In this document: piece by piece, positions 8,756 through 17,981 of the stretch
How positions within the stretch are numbered: position 1 is the first letter of the stretch
Layout of the letters: every line of letters starts with the position of its first letter
Notes under the pieces: model-generated
Seen by the model: the letters and a program-made list of their open reading frames with translations, nothing else
What the model was told of the DNA's origin: nothing
Database searches by the model: none
Made by a program: the position numbers and the translations under genes
Assembly: GCA_001769215.1 (NCBI GenBank)
Contig: MEOL01000014.1
Coordinates: 1-64,000, forward strand
From: Bacteroidetes bacterium GWF2_41_31
GTDB taxonomy: Bacteria; Bacteroidota; Bacteroidia; Bacteroidales; F082
Direction: 5' to 3'
DNA: 64,000 nucleotides

Positions 8756-10108
8756 ATGAGTCAGTATGCCATTGTCGATATTGAGACCACCGGGTTAAGT
8801 CCGTCGACTGAAAAAATTACCGAAATCGCTATCCTGATACACGATGGGACGAAGGTAACAGAGACTTTTTCCACCCTCATCAATCCGGAGATGAAGATTC
8901 CCTACCGCATCACCCAGATGACAGGAATCAACAACCGGATGGTGGAAGATGCCCCCAAATTTTATGAGGTGGCAAAAAAGATTGTGGAGATTACCGAAGA
9001 CAGAATTATCGTAGGTCACAACGTTCGTTTCGATTACAGCTTTATACGCAACGAATACAAAAGCCTGGGCTATGAATACCAGAGGCAAACACTTGATACC
9101 ATTAAACTTTGCCGGAAACTCATTCCCGGCCAACCATCTTATGGCCTGGGCAATCTTTGCAAATCGTTAAAAATAGACAACCACGCCCGCCACCGTGCCG
9201 AAGGCGATGCCATGGCTACCACCAGGTTGTTTGAACTGCTGCTCAGCATTGAAGGTGAACCCGAAAAAGCAAACCTCACCGGAATGCAGTCGTCGTTAGG
9301 AAAATCACTCATCGAAAACCTGCCAAAAGAACCGGGTGTGTATTATTTTTATAATAAAGACAATGAACTGATCTACGTGGGGAAATCCATAAATATCCAC
9401 GACCGGATTCTGTCGCACCTGAACAACAACCTGAATAAAAAGGCAGTCGAGATGCGCAATTCCATTACCGACGTTCAATTCACCCTGACGGGAAATGAGT
9501 TGGTGGCGCTGTTGTTAGAATCATCCGAAATAAAAAAACACCAGCCATTATACAACCGCGCCCAACGCAGGACATTCTATAACCAGGGATTGTACTCGTT
9601 TTTTGATGACGAAGGTTACCTGAATTTAAAAATTACCCGGGTCATCGCTTCACTCAACCCGCTGTACACCTACAGTTCGGTAAATGAGGGCAGGAACCAT
9701 GTGGAGATGCTGATGGAAGAATACGGACTTTGTCAGAAACTGTGCGGCTTGTACGATACCCAGGGACCTTGTTTCCATTACCAGATTCACCAATGTAAAG
9801 GTGCCTGTGTGGGCGAAGAAACCAAAGAAAGCTACAATTTGCGGGTTCAGCAGGCACTGGATAATTACCATTTTGAACACCAGAACTTTTTATTGATCAC
9901 GGCTGGCCGCCAGCCACATGAAAAAGCCATTGTAAAAGTAGAGAACGGACGGTACAAGGGATTTGGCTACGCGGACGAAACCTGTGACCTGAACAATCCG
10001 GATCTGTTACGCGAATGCATCACTTCCTATTCTGACAACAAGGAAGTGCGGCGGATTATAAAAAGTCACTTGCGGAACAACCCTGACGGGAAAATCCTGC
10101 TTTTTTAA
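8756..10108 (+). CDS. DnaQ-like 3'-5' exonuclease fused to GIY-YIG (UvrC/Cho-like) nuclease domain
   Basis: YAIVDIETTGLSP, HNVRFDYSFIRNE, HRAEGDA exonuclease motifs; LPKEPGVYYFYNKDNELIYVGKSINIHDRILSHL GIY-YIG motif. Confidence 0.9.
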   Translation: MSQYAIVDIETTGLSPSTEKITEIAILIHDGTKVTETFSTLINPEMKIPYRITQMTGINNRMVEDAPKFYEVAKKIVEITEDRIIVGHNVRFDYSFIRNEYKSLGYEYQRQTLDTIKLCRKLIPGQPSYGLGNLCKSLKIDNHARHRAEGDAMATTRLFELLLSIEGEPEKANLTGMQSSLGKSLIENLPKEPGVYYFYNKDNELIYVGKSINIHDRILSHLNNNLNKKAVEMRNSITDVQFTLTGNELVALLLESSEIKKHQPLYNRAQRRTFYNQGLYSFFDDEGYLNLKITRVIASLNPLYTYSSVNEGRNHVEMLMEEYGLCQKLCGLYDTQGPCFHYQIHQCKGACVGEETKESYNLRVQQALDNYHFEHQNFLLITAGRQPHEKAIVKVENGRYKGFGYADETCDLNNPDLLRECITSYSDNKEVRRIIKSHLRNNPDGKILLF

Positions 10109-10213
10109 GGCTGTGTTACCTTCTATTTTACAACCCTTATTAGCATAAACGCAGCAGTGTTCACATACTATATATCTGGTTTTGTGGACTTAAAAAAATA
10201 TTAACTTCAAGGC

Positions 10214-10243
10214 TTGTCAGTTTTCAAAAAGATATTACTTTTG
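10214..10243 (+). promoter_or_regulatory. Bacteroidota promoter for tRNA-Ser, TTG-N19-TACTTTTG
   Basis: TTG 10214-10216; TACTTTTG 10236-10243; tRNA begins at 10249. Confidence 0.6.
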
Positions 10244-10248
10244 CCCAC

Positions 10249-10336
10249 GGAGAGTTGGCAGAGTGGTCGATTGCGGCGGTCTTGAAAACCGTTGACCCGC
10301 AAGGGTCCGGGGGTTCGAATCCCTCATTCTCCGCCA
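10249..10336 (+). tRNA. tRNA-Ser (anticodon TGA), CCA encoded
   Basis: Acceptor stem GGAGAGT/ATTCTCC, anticodon loop CTTGAAA, long variable arm, GGTTCGAATCC T-arm. Confidence 0.93.
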
Positions 10337-10338
10337 CC

Positions 10339-10371
10339 AGATTCCACGATACTTTCGTGGAATCTTTTTTT
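10339..10371 (+). terminator. Rho-independent terminator after tRNA-Ser
   Basis: AGATTCCACGA-TACTT-TCGTGGAATCT followed by a T run. Confidence 0.9.
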
Positions 10372-10383
10372 ACATAGGGCTAA

Positions 10384-12111
10384 TTATTGCTCCGAAATGA
10401 TCGGAATAGTAAACGAAAACACGGAACCTTTTTCTCCTGATATACCACTCGGATCACTTTCTACCCAAATTTCTCCACGGTGTTTTTCAACAAACTCTTT
10501 ACACAGTATCAGTCCCAATCCGGTACCGACTTCATTTTGCGTGCCATAAGTTGAGTAATTTTCGTCGATACGGAACAATTTAGCTTTGACTTCATCGGAA
10601 ATACCAACACCATTGTCCTTCACTGTTACCAGCAAATTGCCCTGAACTTCCTCTGCCGAAACAACTATTTTCCCTCCCGGATAGGTAAATTTTATTGCAT
10701 TGGCAATCAGATTCCTCAACACAGTACCAATCATTTCTTTATCAGCAAACAAGGTGATATACCCGGGCAAAATCTTTTGAATCGAAATCGACTTTTCTTC
10801 TGCAACTCCACTAACCAACGAAATTGCATTGTCAATTGTACTCGTCATATCAAAATTTGCAGGTTTAAACTGCATTCGACCGGTTTGAGAGAGTGCCCAC
10901 TGCATCAGGTTGGTGAGTAATTCCATCGCCTGTTGCGACGATTGTTGAATAATTTGTGAATATTCTTCAACCGCCTTGTAATCCTTTTCTTTAACCAGTT
11001 CGACCAGAAGGCTGCTAAAACTAACAATGCAACCAAATGGGCTTCTGAGATCGTGAGCAATAATAGAGAAAAATTTATCCTTTTCAGCATTTAGCCTCTG
11101 AAGTTCTTCATTTTTCAGCCTGATCTCCTCCCCTTCCATATGCTGCCGTGTAACGTCTCTGGAAATGCCGAAAGTTCCCATGATATTCCCTTCCCTATCT
11201 AACAAAGGCATTTTCACTGTTGAAACCCAGGTGTCCGGACGATCCTCGTATGTTTCTTTTTCTTCAATACTCAATGGTTTTCCTGTACGGATAATTTCCT
11301 GTTCATCTTCAAATGCACGTTTTGAGTGCTCGTCGGTAAAGAAATCCAAATCTGATTTGCCGATTGCCTCATCAGGATCGTCCAATCCGAACAATTGGGC
11401 TTGAGACTTGTTTATTTTAACAAACCTGCTTTCCAAATCTTTAAAATAGATATGATCAGGAAGATAATCCATCAGTGTCCGCATGAGATGTTGTTGCTTT
11501 TCAAATGGCTCATCGTTCTTCTTCTTTTCAGAAATTTCAGCACTCTTGCCGATAAATGCTTCGGGTTTACCTTCATAATCTTTTATTAAAGCCGTCATTT
11601 GCCTATTAGTCTGTAGGATATCCCTCAGACTTTTACGATGCATGAGCAGATAAAAAAGAAAAAGCAACAAACTGAGCACCAATCCTCCTACAAGAAAAGC
11701 AAGTGTTTTATCGTATACCGACAGCCAAGGTGCGTTGTATTGAGATATGTATAAAATCCCATTTGTATTGTCGGATTCCAGCTCCTGTATTCCGATCAGT
11801 TCATCAGCGTACTTAAAGTTTACAACAGAAAATTGCCAGTCTCCTGTAGTTGCAGTATCAGAAAATGTGTTAGGTAAAGAATCATTCAGAAATATCAAAG
11901 GTGTACCATCGGACCGGGAAATCAGTTTTGAATTCATGTCCTCACAAAACATCCCGAACTTCTCTTTTTCCTGTTTTTTCGCCTGTTGGTATGATTGGTA
12001 GCTTACAATTGCCGTTATTAAAAACCCTCCGATCAGAATCAGGTTGGCATACAAAACATATCTATAACCGGGTTTTAAGGGTAATTTCTGATTTTCTGAA
12101 CCTACTCTCAT
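10384..12111 (-). CDS. membrane PAS-domain sensor histidine kinase
   Basis: Two TM segments, PAS (LMDYLPDHIYFKDLESRFVKINKSQAQLFG), H-box IIAHDLRSPFG, N/G boxes. Confidence 0.9.
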   Translation of the reverse strand: MRVGSENQKLPLKPGYRYVLYANLILIGGFLITAIVSYQSYQQAKKQEKEKFGMFCEDMNSKLISRSDGTPLIFLNDSLPNTFSDTATTGDWQFSVVNFKYADELIGIQELESDNTNGILYISQYNAPWLSVYDKTLAFLVGGLVLSLLLFLFYLLMHRKSLRDILQTNRQMTALIKDYEGKPEAFIGKSAEISEKKKNDEPFEKQQHLMRTLMDYLPDHIYFKDLESRFVKINKSQAQLFGLDDPDEAIGKSDLDFFTDEHSKRAFEDEQEIIRTGKPLSIEEKETYEDRPDTWVSTVKMPLLDREGNIMGTFGISRDVTRQHMEGEEIRLKNEELQRLNAEKDKFFSIIAHDLRSPFGCIVSFSSLLVELVKEKDYKAVEEYSQIIQQSSQQAMELLTNLMQWALSQTGRMQFKPANFDMTSTIDNAISLVSGVAEEKSISIQKILPGYITLFADKEMIGTVLRNLIANAIKFTYPGGKIVVSAEEVQGNLLVTVKDNGVGISDEVKAKLFRIDENYSTYGTQNEVGTGLGLILCKEFVEKHRGEIWVESDPSGISGEKGSVFSFTIPIISEQ

Positions 12112-12371
12112 ATCAAAATGAATTTGTAGGTAAAATACAACAATTTATTATATACCAACAAAACACACTTTATAAAAAATTCCCATTTTTATCAAACCAT
12201 CCTCATATGTCGGCCCAATTAATTATCAATGTGCATATTGTGAAAAATGATTTACAAACAGGTAAATGGCAGAAAACTATGGAATTAATTTATCTGAGGA
12301 TAGAAAATACAACTTACTTTTTAATTCCGTTACTTTGCAAAATATTACACGACAATTTTCCGGGATTGTAC

Positions 12372-14390
12372 ATGACAAACGCAATAATTTTAATGTATGT
12401 TTCATGGGCAACAACCATTCTGGCTGTGGTACTCATGTGTTTTATTCCTTCTGCAAAAAAATCAATCCTGGCAATCGTTACGGTGATCATCAATGCCATT
12501 GTAACAAGCATTCCTGCGATCCAGGCGTTGGGAGGCGCCACAAGTGATTTTTCCTTTTACGCGGGAACTTTTTTAGGCGATGTACCCATCCGGATTGATG
12601 GCCTTTCTGCATGGTTCATCCTGATCATCAATTTTACTTCCGTAACCGGGATTATCTATGGCACCGGTTATTTAAAAGCTTATAAAAACACGGCTTCTAA
12701 ACTCAGTTTACACTGGGTGTTATTTATCCTTTTTCATCTTTCAATGGTTTGGGTAACGCTTTTACAAAATGGGTTTGCCTTTCTCATTGCATGGGAAATT
12801 ATGTCGCTTACCTCGATGCTGCTCGTCATTTTTGATGGCCATAATACAAAAACCTTGCAAGCGGGTATTAATTACTTTGTCCAGATGCACATCAGCATTG
12901 TGTTTTTAACCATTGGATTTCTATGGGTTTACCTTGAAACAGGATCCTTTGGTTTTGATGCGTTTCAAACATTTTTTGCCTCCAACAACAACCTCTGGTT
13001 GTTTATCATCTTTTTTGTTGGATTTGGGCTTAAAGCAGGATTTATCCCGCTGCACAGCTGGTTGCCCCTTGCACACCCTGCCGCGCCTTCGCATGTGTCA
13101 GGTGTGATGTCGGGGGTGATTGTAAAGTTGGGTATTTATGGGTTGATCCGGGTGATTTCATATGTGCAATCTGATTTTATACTGTTGGGCGAAATCATTA
13201 TTTCCATTTCCATACTTACCGGATTATACGGCATCCTCAATGCAGCTATTCACCGCGATTTCAAAAAAATGCTGGCCTATTGCACCATCGAAAACATAGG
13301 AATTATAGGCATTGGCATTGGTCTGGGCATGATTGGTCTGGGAAGCAATTCGCCATTGCTTTATTATCTTGGTTTTGGAGGAGCGCTCCTGCATGTATTG
13401 AACCATTCATTATTTAAATCGATGCTCTTTTTTGCTGCGGGTTCGGTTTATCAGCAAACCCATACACGCGACATGGAGCGTTTGGGCGGATTGATAAAAA
13501 ACATGCCTCAAACCGCCATCATTTTTCTCATTGGAGCCATCGCCATCGCGGGAATCCCACCATTCAACGGGTTTGTTTCAGAATTTGTAATTTACAGCGG
13601 ACTGATAGAAGGATTAAAGTCGGATAACATCAACCTGATCAGCTTGTTGATCCTGTCGTTCGCGGGTCTTAGCCTGATTGGTGGCCTGTCGATTCTAACC
13701 TTCACCAAATCGTTTGGAACCCTGTTTTTAGGGAACCAACGCGAAACCTTGCCTCACCAACCTCATGAAGTGTCGCGTATCATGCTTTTCCCTCAATATC
13801 TTATCATAGCGGTTATGCTCAGTATAGCCTTTGTGCCACAGTGGTACCTGGCCATCGTGGGAAATCTTTTATCAGGAATGGCACTGGTTTCCCATCCAAT
13901 TGCTGAGGGATTTGAAGTCTCTTCCCTGGCTGTTTATTCAAAAACGTTGAGTCATATCAGTTTATATTCACTGCTCTTTATTGCAGTAATTGGTCTCTTT
14001 TGGATGATCAGACATTACTCACAAAAAAGCAAATCCATTATCGTGGGAAATACCTGGGGTTGCGCTTATGTGGCACCAAATAACCGGATGCAATACACCG
14101 GAAAATCCTACTCAAAACCGCTGGGTAAAATGTTCAGCTTTATGCTGATCGAAAAGAAAAGATACCCGGAAATCATGGCCGGGGAAATATTTCCTCAACC
14201 CAGAAAATACTCGTCGCACTACCTGGATTTTATTGAACATTATTTAATCGACAATGCAATCCGGCTCCTTTTGACGATTGTCAACTACTTTAAATTTATT
14301 CAAAACGGACGTGTACAATCCTATGTGATGTATGGCATCGTTTTTATACTTACCATCTTCATCCTGACACTGTTAAACCTTGTAAAATGA
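12372..14390 (+). CDS. HyfB/NuoL-like proton-conducting antiporter subunit, copy 1
   Basis: LIAWEIMSLTSM, GFGLKAGFIPLHSWLPLAHPAAPSHVSGVMSGVIVKLGIYG. Start placed at MTNAII; the upstream ORF extension looks non-coding. Confidence 0.88.
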   Translation: MTNAIILMYVSWATTILAVVLMCFIPSAKKSILAIVTVIINAIVTSIPAIQALGGATSDFSFYAGTFLGDVPIRIDGLSAWFILIINFTSVTGIIYGTGYLKAYKNTASKLSLHWVLFILFHLSMVWVTLLQNGFAFLIAWEIMSLTSMLLVIFDGHNTKTLQAGINYFVQMHISIVFLTIGFLWVYLETGSFGFDAFQTFFASNNNLWLFIIFFVGFGLKAGFIPLHSWLPLAHPAAPSHVSGVMSGVIVKLGIYGLIRVISYVQSDFILLGEIIISISILTGLYGILNAAIHRDFKKMLAYCTIENIGIIGIGIGLGMIGLGSNSPLLYYLGFGGALLHVLNHSLFKSMLFFAAGSVYQQTHTRDMERLGGLIKNMPQTAIIFLIGAIAIAGIPPFNGFVSEFVIYSGLIEGLKSDNINLISLLILSFAGLSLIGGLSILTFTKSFGTLFLGNQRETLPHQPHEVSRIMLFPQYLIIAVMLSIAFVPQWYLAIVGNLLSGMALVSHPIAEGFEVSSLAVYSKTLSHISLYSLLFIAVIGLFWMIRHYSQKSKSIIVGNTWGCAYVAPNNRMQYTGKSYSKPLGKMFSFMLIEKKRYPEIMAGEIFPQPRKYSSHYLDFIEHYLIDNAIRLLLTIVNYFKFIQNGRVQSYVMYGIVFILTIFILTLLNLVK

Positions 14391-16411
14391 CCATGATACC
14401 GGCCTTTTTAGCCATCGGTTTTTTTGTAATACTTACCATTCCTTTTCTAGGAGTAAAATACAAGGGAATACTGGTGTATATGGCTATCGTAGTCAATGCC
14501 GGCCTTACAGGATATCTGGCTATACAAGCATTGATGGGTCTGCCATTCGAAATTATTTTTCCAGGCAACATGGTCACCGGGGCCATTGCCCTTCGCCTGG
14601 ATGCCTTATCCGCCTGGTTTATATTGATCATTAATTTTATTTTTATTACCGGTGGGTTTTATGGCTTATTTTATATGAAAGCTTATCAAAACCAAAGTAA
14701 AAACCTCAGTCTTCATGGTATTGCTTTTGTTTTATTGTATAGTGCCCTCATCAGCCTGACGGTTATCCAAAATGGGATGGTGTTTCTGATTGCCTGGGAA
14801 ATTATGGCGCTTACTGCTTTTATCAGTGTGATTTTTGAACATGAGAAAATGGCAACCATCAAGGCGGGATTCAACTATCTCCTCCAGTCGCATGTGGCCA
14901 TCATCTTCCTGATGCTTGGATTTATGTGGGCGGCTTACAAAACCGGAAGTTATGATTTTCAGGTGTTGAGTAACTACACGGCAGGTGAGAAAGGCGCTGC
15001 CACCGTCATTCTGTTTACCACTTTTTTTGTTGGATTTGCCTTAAAGGCAGGTTTTGTTCCTTTTCATACCTGGCTTCCCTATGCCCATCCGGCGGCACCG
15101 GCACACATTTCAGGAATCATGTCGGGAGTTATGATTAAAATAGGAATATTTGGCATCCTGCGCATGATGTTGGTCATTAAACCGGACTTCGCCATCATTG
15201 GTTACATTATTTTAGTGGTATCAGTTATTTCCGGTTTGTATGGCGTGATGTTGGCCATCGTTCAGCACAACCTGAAAAGGCTGCTGGCCTACCACAGTAT
15301 CGAGAACATTGGCATTATCGGTATGGGTATTGGCTTGGGCAGTATTGGTTTAGGTACAGGCAACCTGGTTCTGGCTACCCTTGGATTTGCCGCCGCGTTG
15401 CTGCACGTCTGGAACCATGCCCTTTTCAAGTCGCTTTTATTTTTTACAGCGGGAAATGTATACCAGGCTACCCATACATTGAACATAGAGCAATTGGGTG
15501 GGTTGATCAAAAAGATGCCACAAACAGCATTCCTTTTCCTGATAGCTGCCATCGCTATCTCCGGACTTCCACCATTCAACGGCTTTATTTCAGAATTTAT
15601 TTTGTACAGCGGGTTGTACCACTGGTTGCTGGATGCCAGATTATTATCCTTGGTAGCGATTGTATTCGCGATACTCGGGCTGGTGATGATTGGTGGCCTG
15701 GCGATGTTGTGCTTCACCAAAGCCTTTGGCGTGGTTTTTTTAGGAAACGCGCGGCAAACATTTAAACACGAAGTCCATGAAGTGTCGTTTCAACAACTGA
15801 TTCCACTTTATTTGATTGCTTTTTTTATTGTCGCTATCGGGTTCTTCCCCGGTTTTTTCCTGAAACTGCTTATCGAACCTGTATCTTTACTTGCCGGAAA
15901 CAGTGGGGTTGCCGGTATTTTTGAGACCAATACCATGCAGACCATGCAGCAAATCAGTTGGGCGGCCTGGGGCTTCATCGCGCTGATTTCTGTTATCTTC
16001 ATGGTCAGGAAACTGGTATCGCGCAAACACACCATTGCAATTGAATCCACCTGGGGTTGTGGTTACGTGAAACCTACGGCCAATATGCAATATACGGCCA
16101 GTTCGTTTATCCGCTCCTATACTAAACTTTTCAAACCCTTGTTGTTATCGTATAAAAAAGAAAAGAATATCCAGGGTATCTTCCCCACCGATGGCTTTTT
16201 CGAGTCGCATCCTTACGATAAACTGGAAAAGTGGCTCTATGATACTCCCATCATGGAATTCAAATCTTTCATGAGCCGCTTTATCTTTCTTCAAAATGGA
16301 CGGCTTCAGTTTTATATTTTGTACGGGATTATTTTCATTATTTCAATTATATGTATTCCAATTGTTTACGATATGTTCATCCACCTTATAGGTTACTTTA
16401 AACAACTATAA
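14387..16411 (+). CDS. HyfB/NuoL-like proton-conducting antiporter subunit, copy 2
   Basis: LIAWEIMALTAFISVIFEH, GFALKAGFVPFHTWLPYAHPAAPAHISGIMSGVMIKIGIFG. Overlaps the upstream gene by 4 nt. Confidence 0.9.
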   Translation: MTMIPAFLAIGFFVILTIPFLGVKYKGILVYMAIVVNAGLTGYLAIQALMGLPFEIIFPGNMVTGAIALRLDALSAWFILIINFIFITGGFYGLFYMKAYQNQSKNLSLHGIAFVLLYSALISLTVIQNGMVFLIAWEIMALTAFISVIFEHEKMATIKAGFNYLLQSHVAIIFLMLGFMWAAYKTGSYDFQVLSNYTAGEKGAATVILFTTFFVGFALKAGFVPFHTWLPYAHPAAPAHISGIMSGVMIKIGIFGILRMMLVIKPDFAIIGYIILVVSVISGLYGVMLAIVQHNLKRLLAYHSIENIGIIGMGIGLGSIGLGTGNLVLATLGFAAALLHVWNHALFKSLLFFTAGNVYQATHTLNIEQLGGLIKKMPQTAFLFLIAAIAISGLPPFNGFISEFILYSGLYHWLLDARLLSLVAIVFAILGLVMIGGLAMLCFTKAFGVVFLGNARQTFKHEVHEVSFQQLIPLYLIAFFIVAIGFFPGFFLKLLIEPVSLLAGNSGVAGIFETNTMQTMQQISWAAWGFIALISVIFMVRKLVSRKHTIAIESTWGCGYVKPTANMQYTASSFIRSYTKLFKPLLLSYKKEKNIQGIFPTDGFFESHPYDKLEKWLYDTPIMEFKSFMSRFIFLQNGRLQFYILYGIIFIISIICIPIVYDMFIHLIGYFKQL

Positions 16412-16413
16412 TC

Positions 16414-17319
16414 ATGTTGAGTTTTATTTTAATACTCATCGCTGGTGCATTCTTCACAGGCATCATAATCCGGACGAAGAGCGTAGCCTCCGGGCGCAAA
16501 GGGCCAGGCATACTGCAACCAATAAATGATGTAGTGCGACTTTTTAAGAAAGGAGCAGTATACAGCGGGACCACCAGCTTTATTTTTCAAATGGCACCTA
16601 CCATTTATTTTTCATCGGTTGTCATGGCGATGATGTTGATTCCTTTTGGCCAATCGAAAGGGCTTATCAGTTTTAATGGCGACTTTGTGTTTTTCGCTTA
16701 TGTGTTGGCATTGGGCAAATTTTTCAGCATCATATCTGCCATGGATACAGGCAGCAGTTTCGAGGGGATGGGAGCCAGCCGTGAATCTCTTTACTCCTTG
16801 CTTGCCGAGCCCGCCTTCTTCATCCTGATGGGTTCGTTTGCCTTACTTACCGGCTACACTTCATTCCAGGAAATGTTCGCGGCTCTGCATCTCGGATCTT
16901 ACATTAGTTATGCCATTGCGATCCTGGCCACCTTTGTGCTGGTGATGATCGCGATGATCGAAAACAGCCGCATGCCCATCGATGACCCAAAAACTCACCT
17001 TGAACTTACGATGATCCATGAGGTCATGATTCTCGACAACAGCGGTTTCGATCTGGGATTGATACTCTCGGCAGGTTATCTAAAATTCGCCTTATACGGA
17101 GCTATCATCGTCAATCTTTTTATTGGAATGGTTCCCTATCCCTATGCCATACCCCTGTTTTTTGTCATTCAGTTTTTGCTGGCTATCATCATCGGGCTCA
17201 TCGAATCGTTCATCGCGCGTTTCAGGATGAGCCACAATCCCCAGTTTATTTTCGCGCTTACCTCGGTGAGTTTGCTGATATTCTTTGGTGTGCTGTTGGT
17301 ATTGGGAAAATTTATTTAA
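16414..17319 (+). CDS. HyfC/HycD/NuoH-like membrane subunit
   Basis: RKGPGILQPINDVVRLFKK, MIENSRMPIDDPKTHLELTMIHEVMILD. Confidence 0.92.
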   Translation: MLSFILILIAGAFFTGIIIRTKSVASGRKGPGILQPINDVVRLFKKGAVYSGTTSFIFQMAPTIYFSSVVMAMMLIPFGQSKGLISFNGDFVFFAYVLALGKFFSIISAMDTGSSFEGMGASRESLYSLLAEPAFFILMGSFALLTGYTSFQEMFAALHLGSYISYAIAILATFVLVMIAMIENSRMPIDDPKTHLELTMIHEVMILDNSGFDLGLILSAGYLKFALYGAIIVNLFIGMVPYPYAIPLFFVIQFLLAIIIGLIESFIARFRMSHNPQFIFALTSVSLLIFFGVLLVLGKFI

Positions 17320-17336
17320 TTTAAAATCCGTGTAAA

Positions 17337-17969
17337 ATGATAGATGTACTGTTAATCACCCTTCTGATCACTCTTTTTTACATGGCCATTGCCAATCGGT
17401 TGATGACCTATATCAAAGTCCTGGCGATTCAAGGCGTATTGCTTTTCATAGTTGCATTTGTTCAACTTGAGGAAATAAACCCATTGAACCTGGGATTTAT
17501 TCTGTTGGAAACCATTGTGGTAAAAGCCATCGTCGTTCCCTTTTTTCTGGTATACATCCTCCGGAAAAACAACATCACGCGCGAAGCGGAGCCCTTTGTG
17601 TCCAATTTCTTTTCGCTCATCATCACTACCCTCATCGTGGTGCTTACCGTTTTGTTGTCGAATACCATACAGGAAGCCCGCCTGGATAAAATCTTTTTTA
17701 TCGTTGCCATGTCGACCCTGTTTTTCGGACTGTACCTGATCGCCACCAGGCGCAAAATCATTACCCATGTGATGGGATACCTGGTGATTGAAAATGGCAT
17801 ATTTGTGCTATCACTGGCAGTGGGAAACGAAATGCCCATGCTGGTAAACCTGGGAATTATGCTGGATATTTTTGCCAGTGTATTGATTTTGGGCATATTC
17901 CTGAATAAGATTGGTGATGTTTTTAAAGATGTAGATGTGCAACAACTCAATAGTTTAAAAGACGTTTAA
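17337..17969 (+). CDS. HyfE-like (NuoK-like) membrane subunit
   Basis: Hydrophobic multi-TM protein, FILLETIVVKAIVVPFFL, VIENGIFVLSLAVG, position in the hyf-like operon. Confidence 0.85.
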   Translation: MIDVLLITLLITLFYMAIANRLMTYIKVLAIQGVLLFIVAFVQLEEINPLNLGFILLETIVVKAIVVPFFLVYILRKNNITREAEPFVSNFFSLIITTLIVVLTVLLSNTIQEARLDKIFFIVAMSTLFFGLYLIATRRKIITHVMGYLVIENGIFVLSLAVGNEMPMLVNLGIMLDIFASVLILGIFLNKIGDVFKDVDVQQLNSLKDV

Positions 17970-17981
17970 AACCGAATTTTC

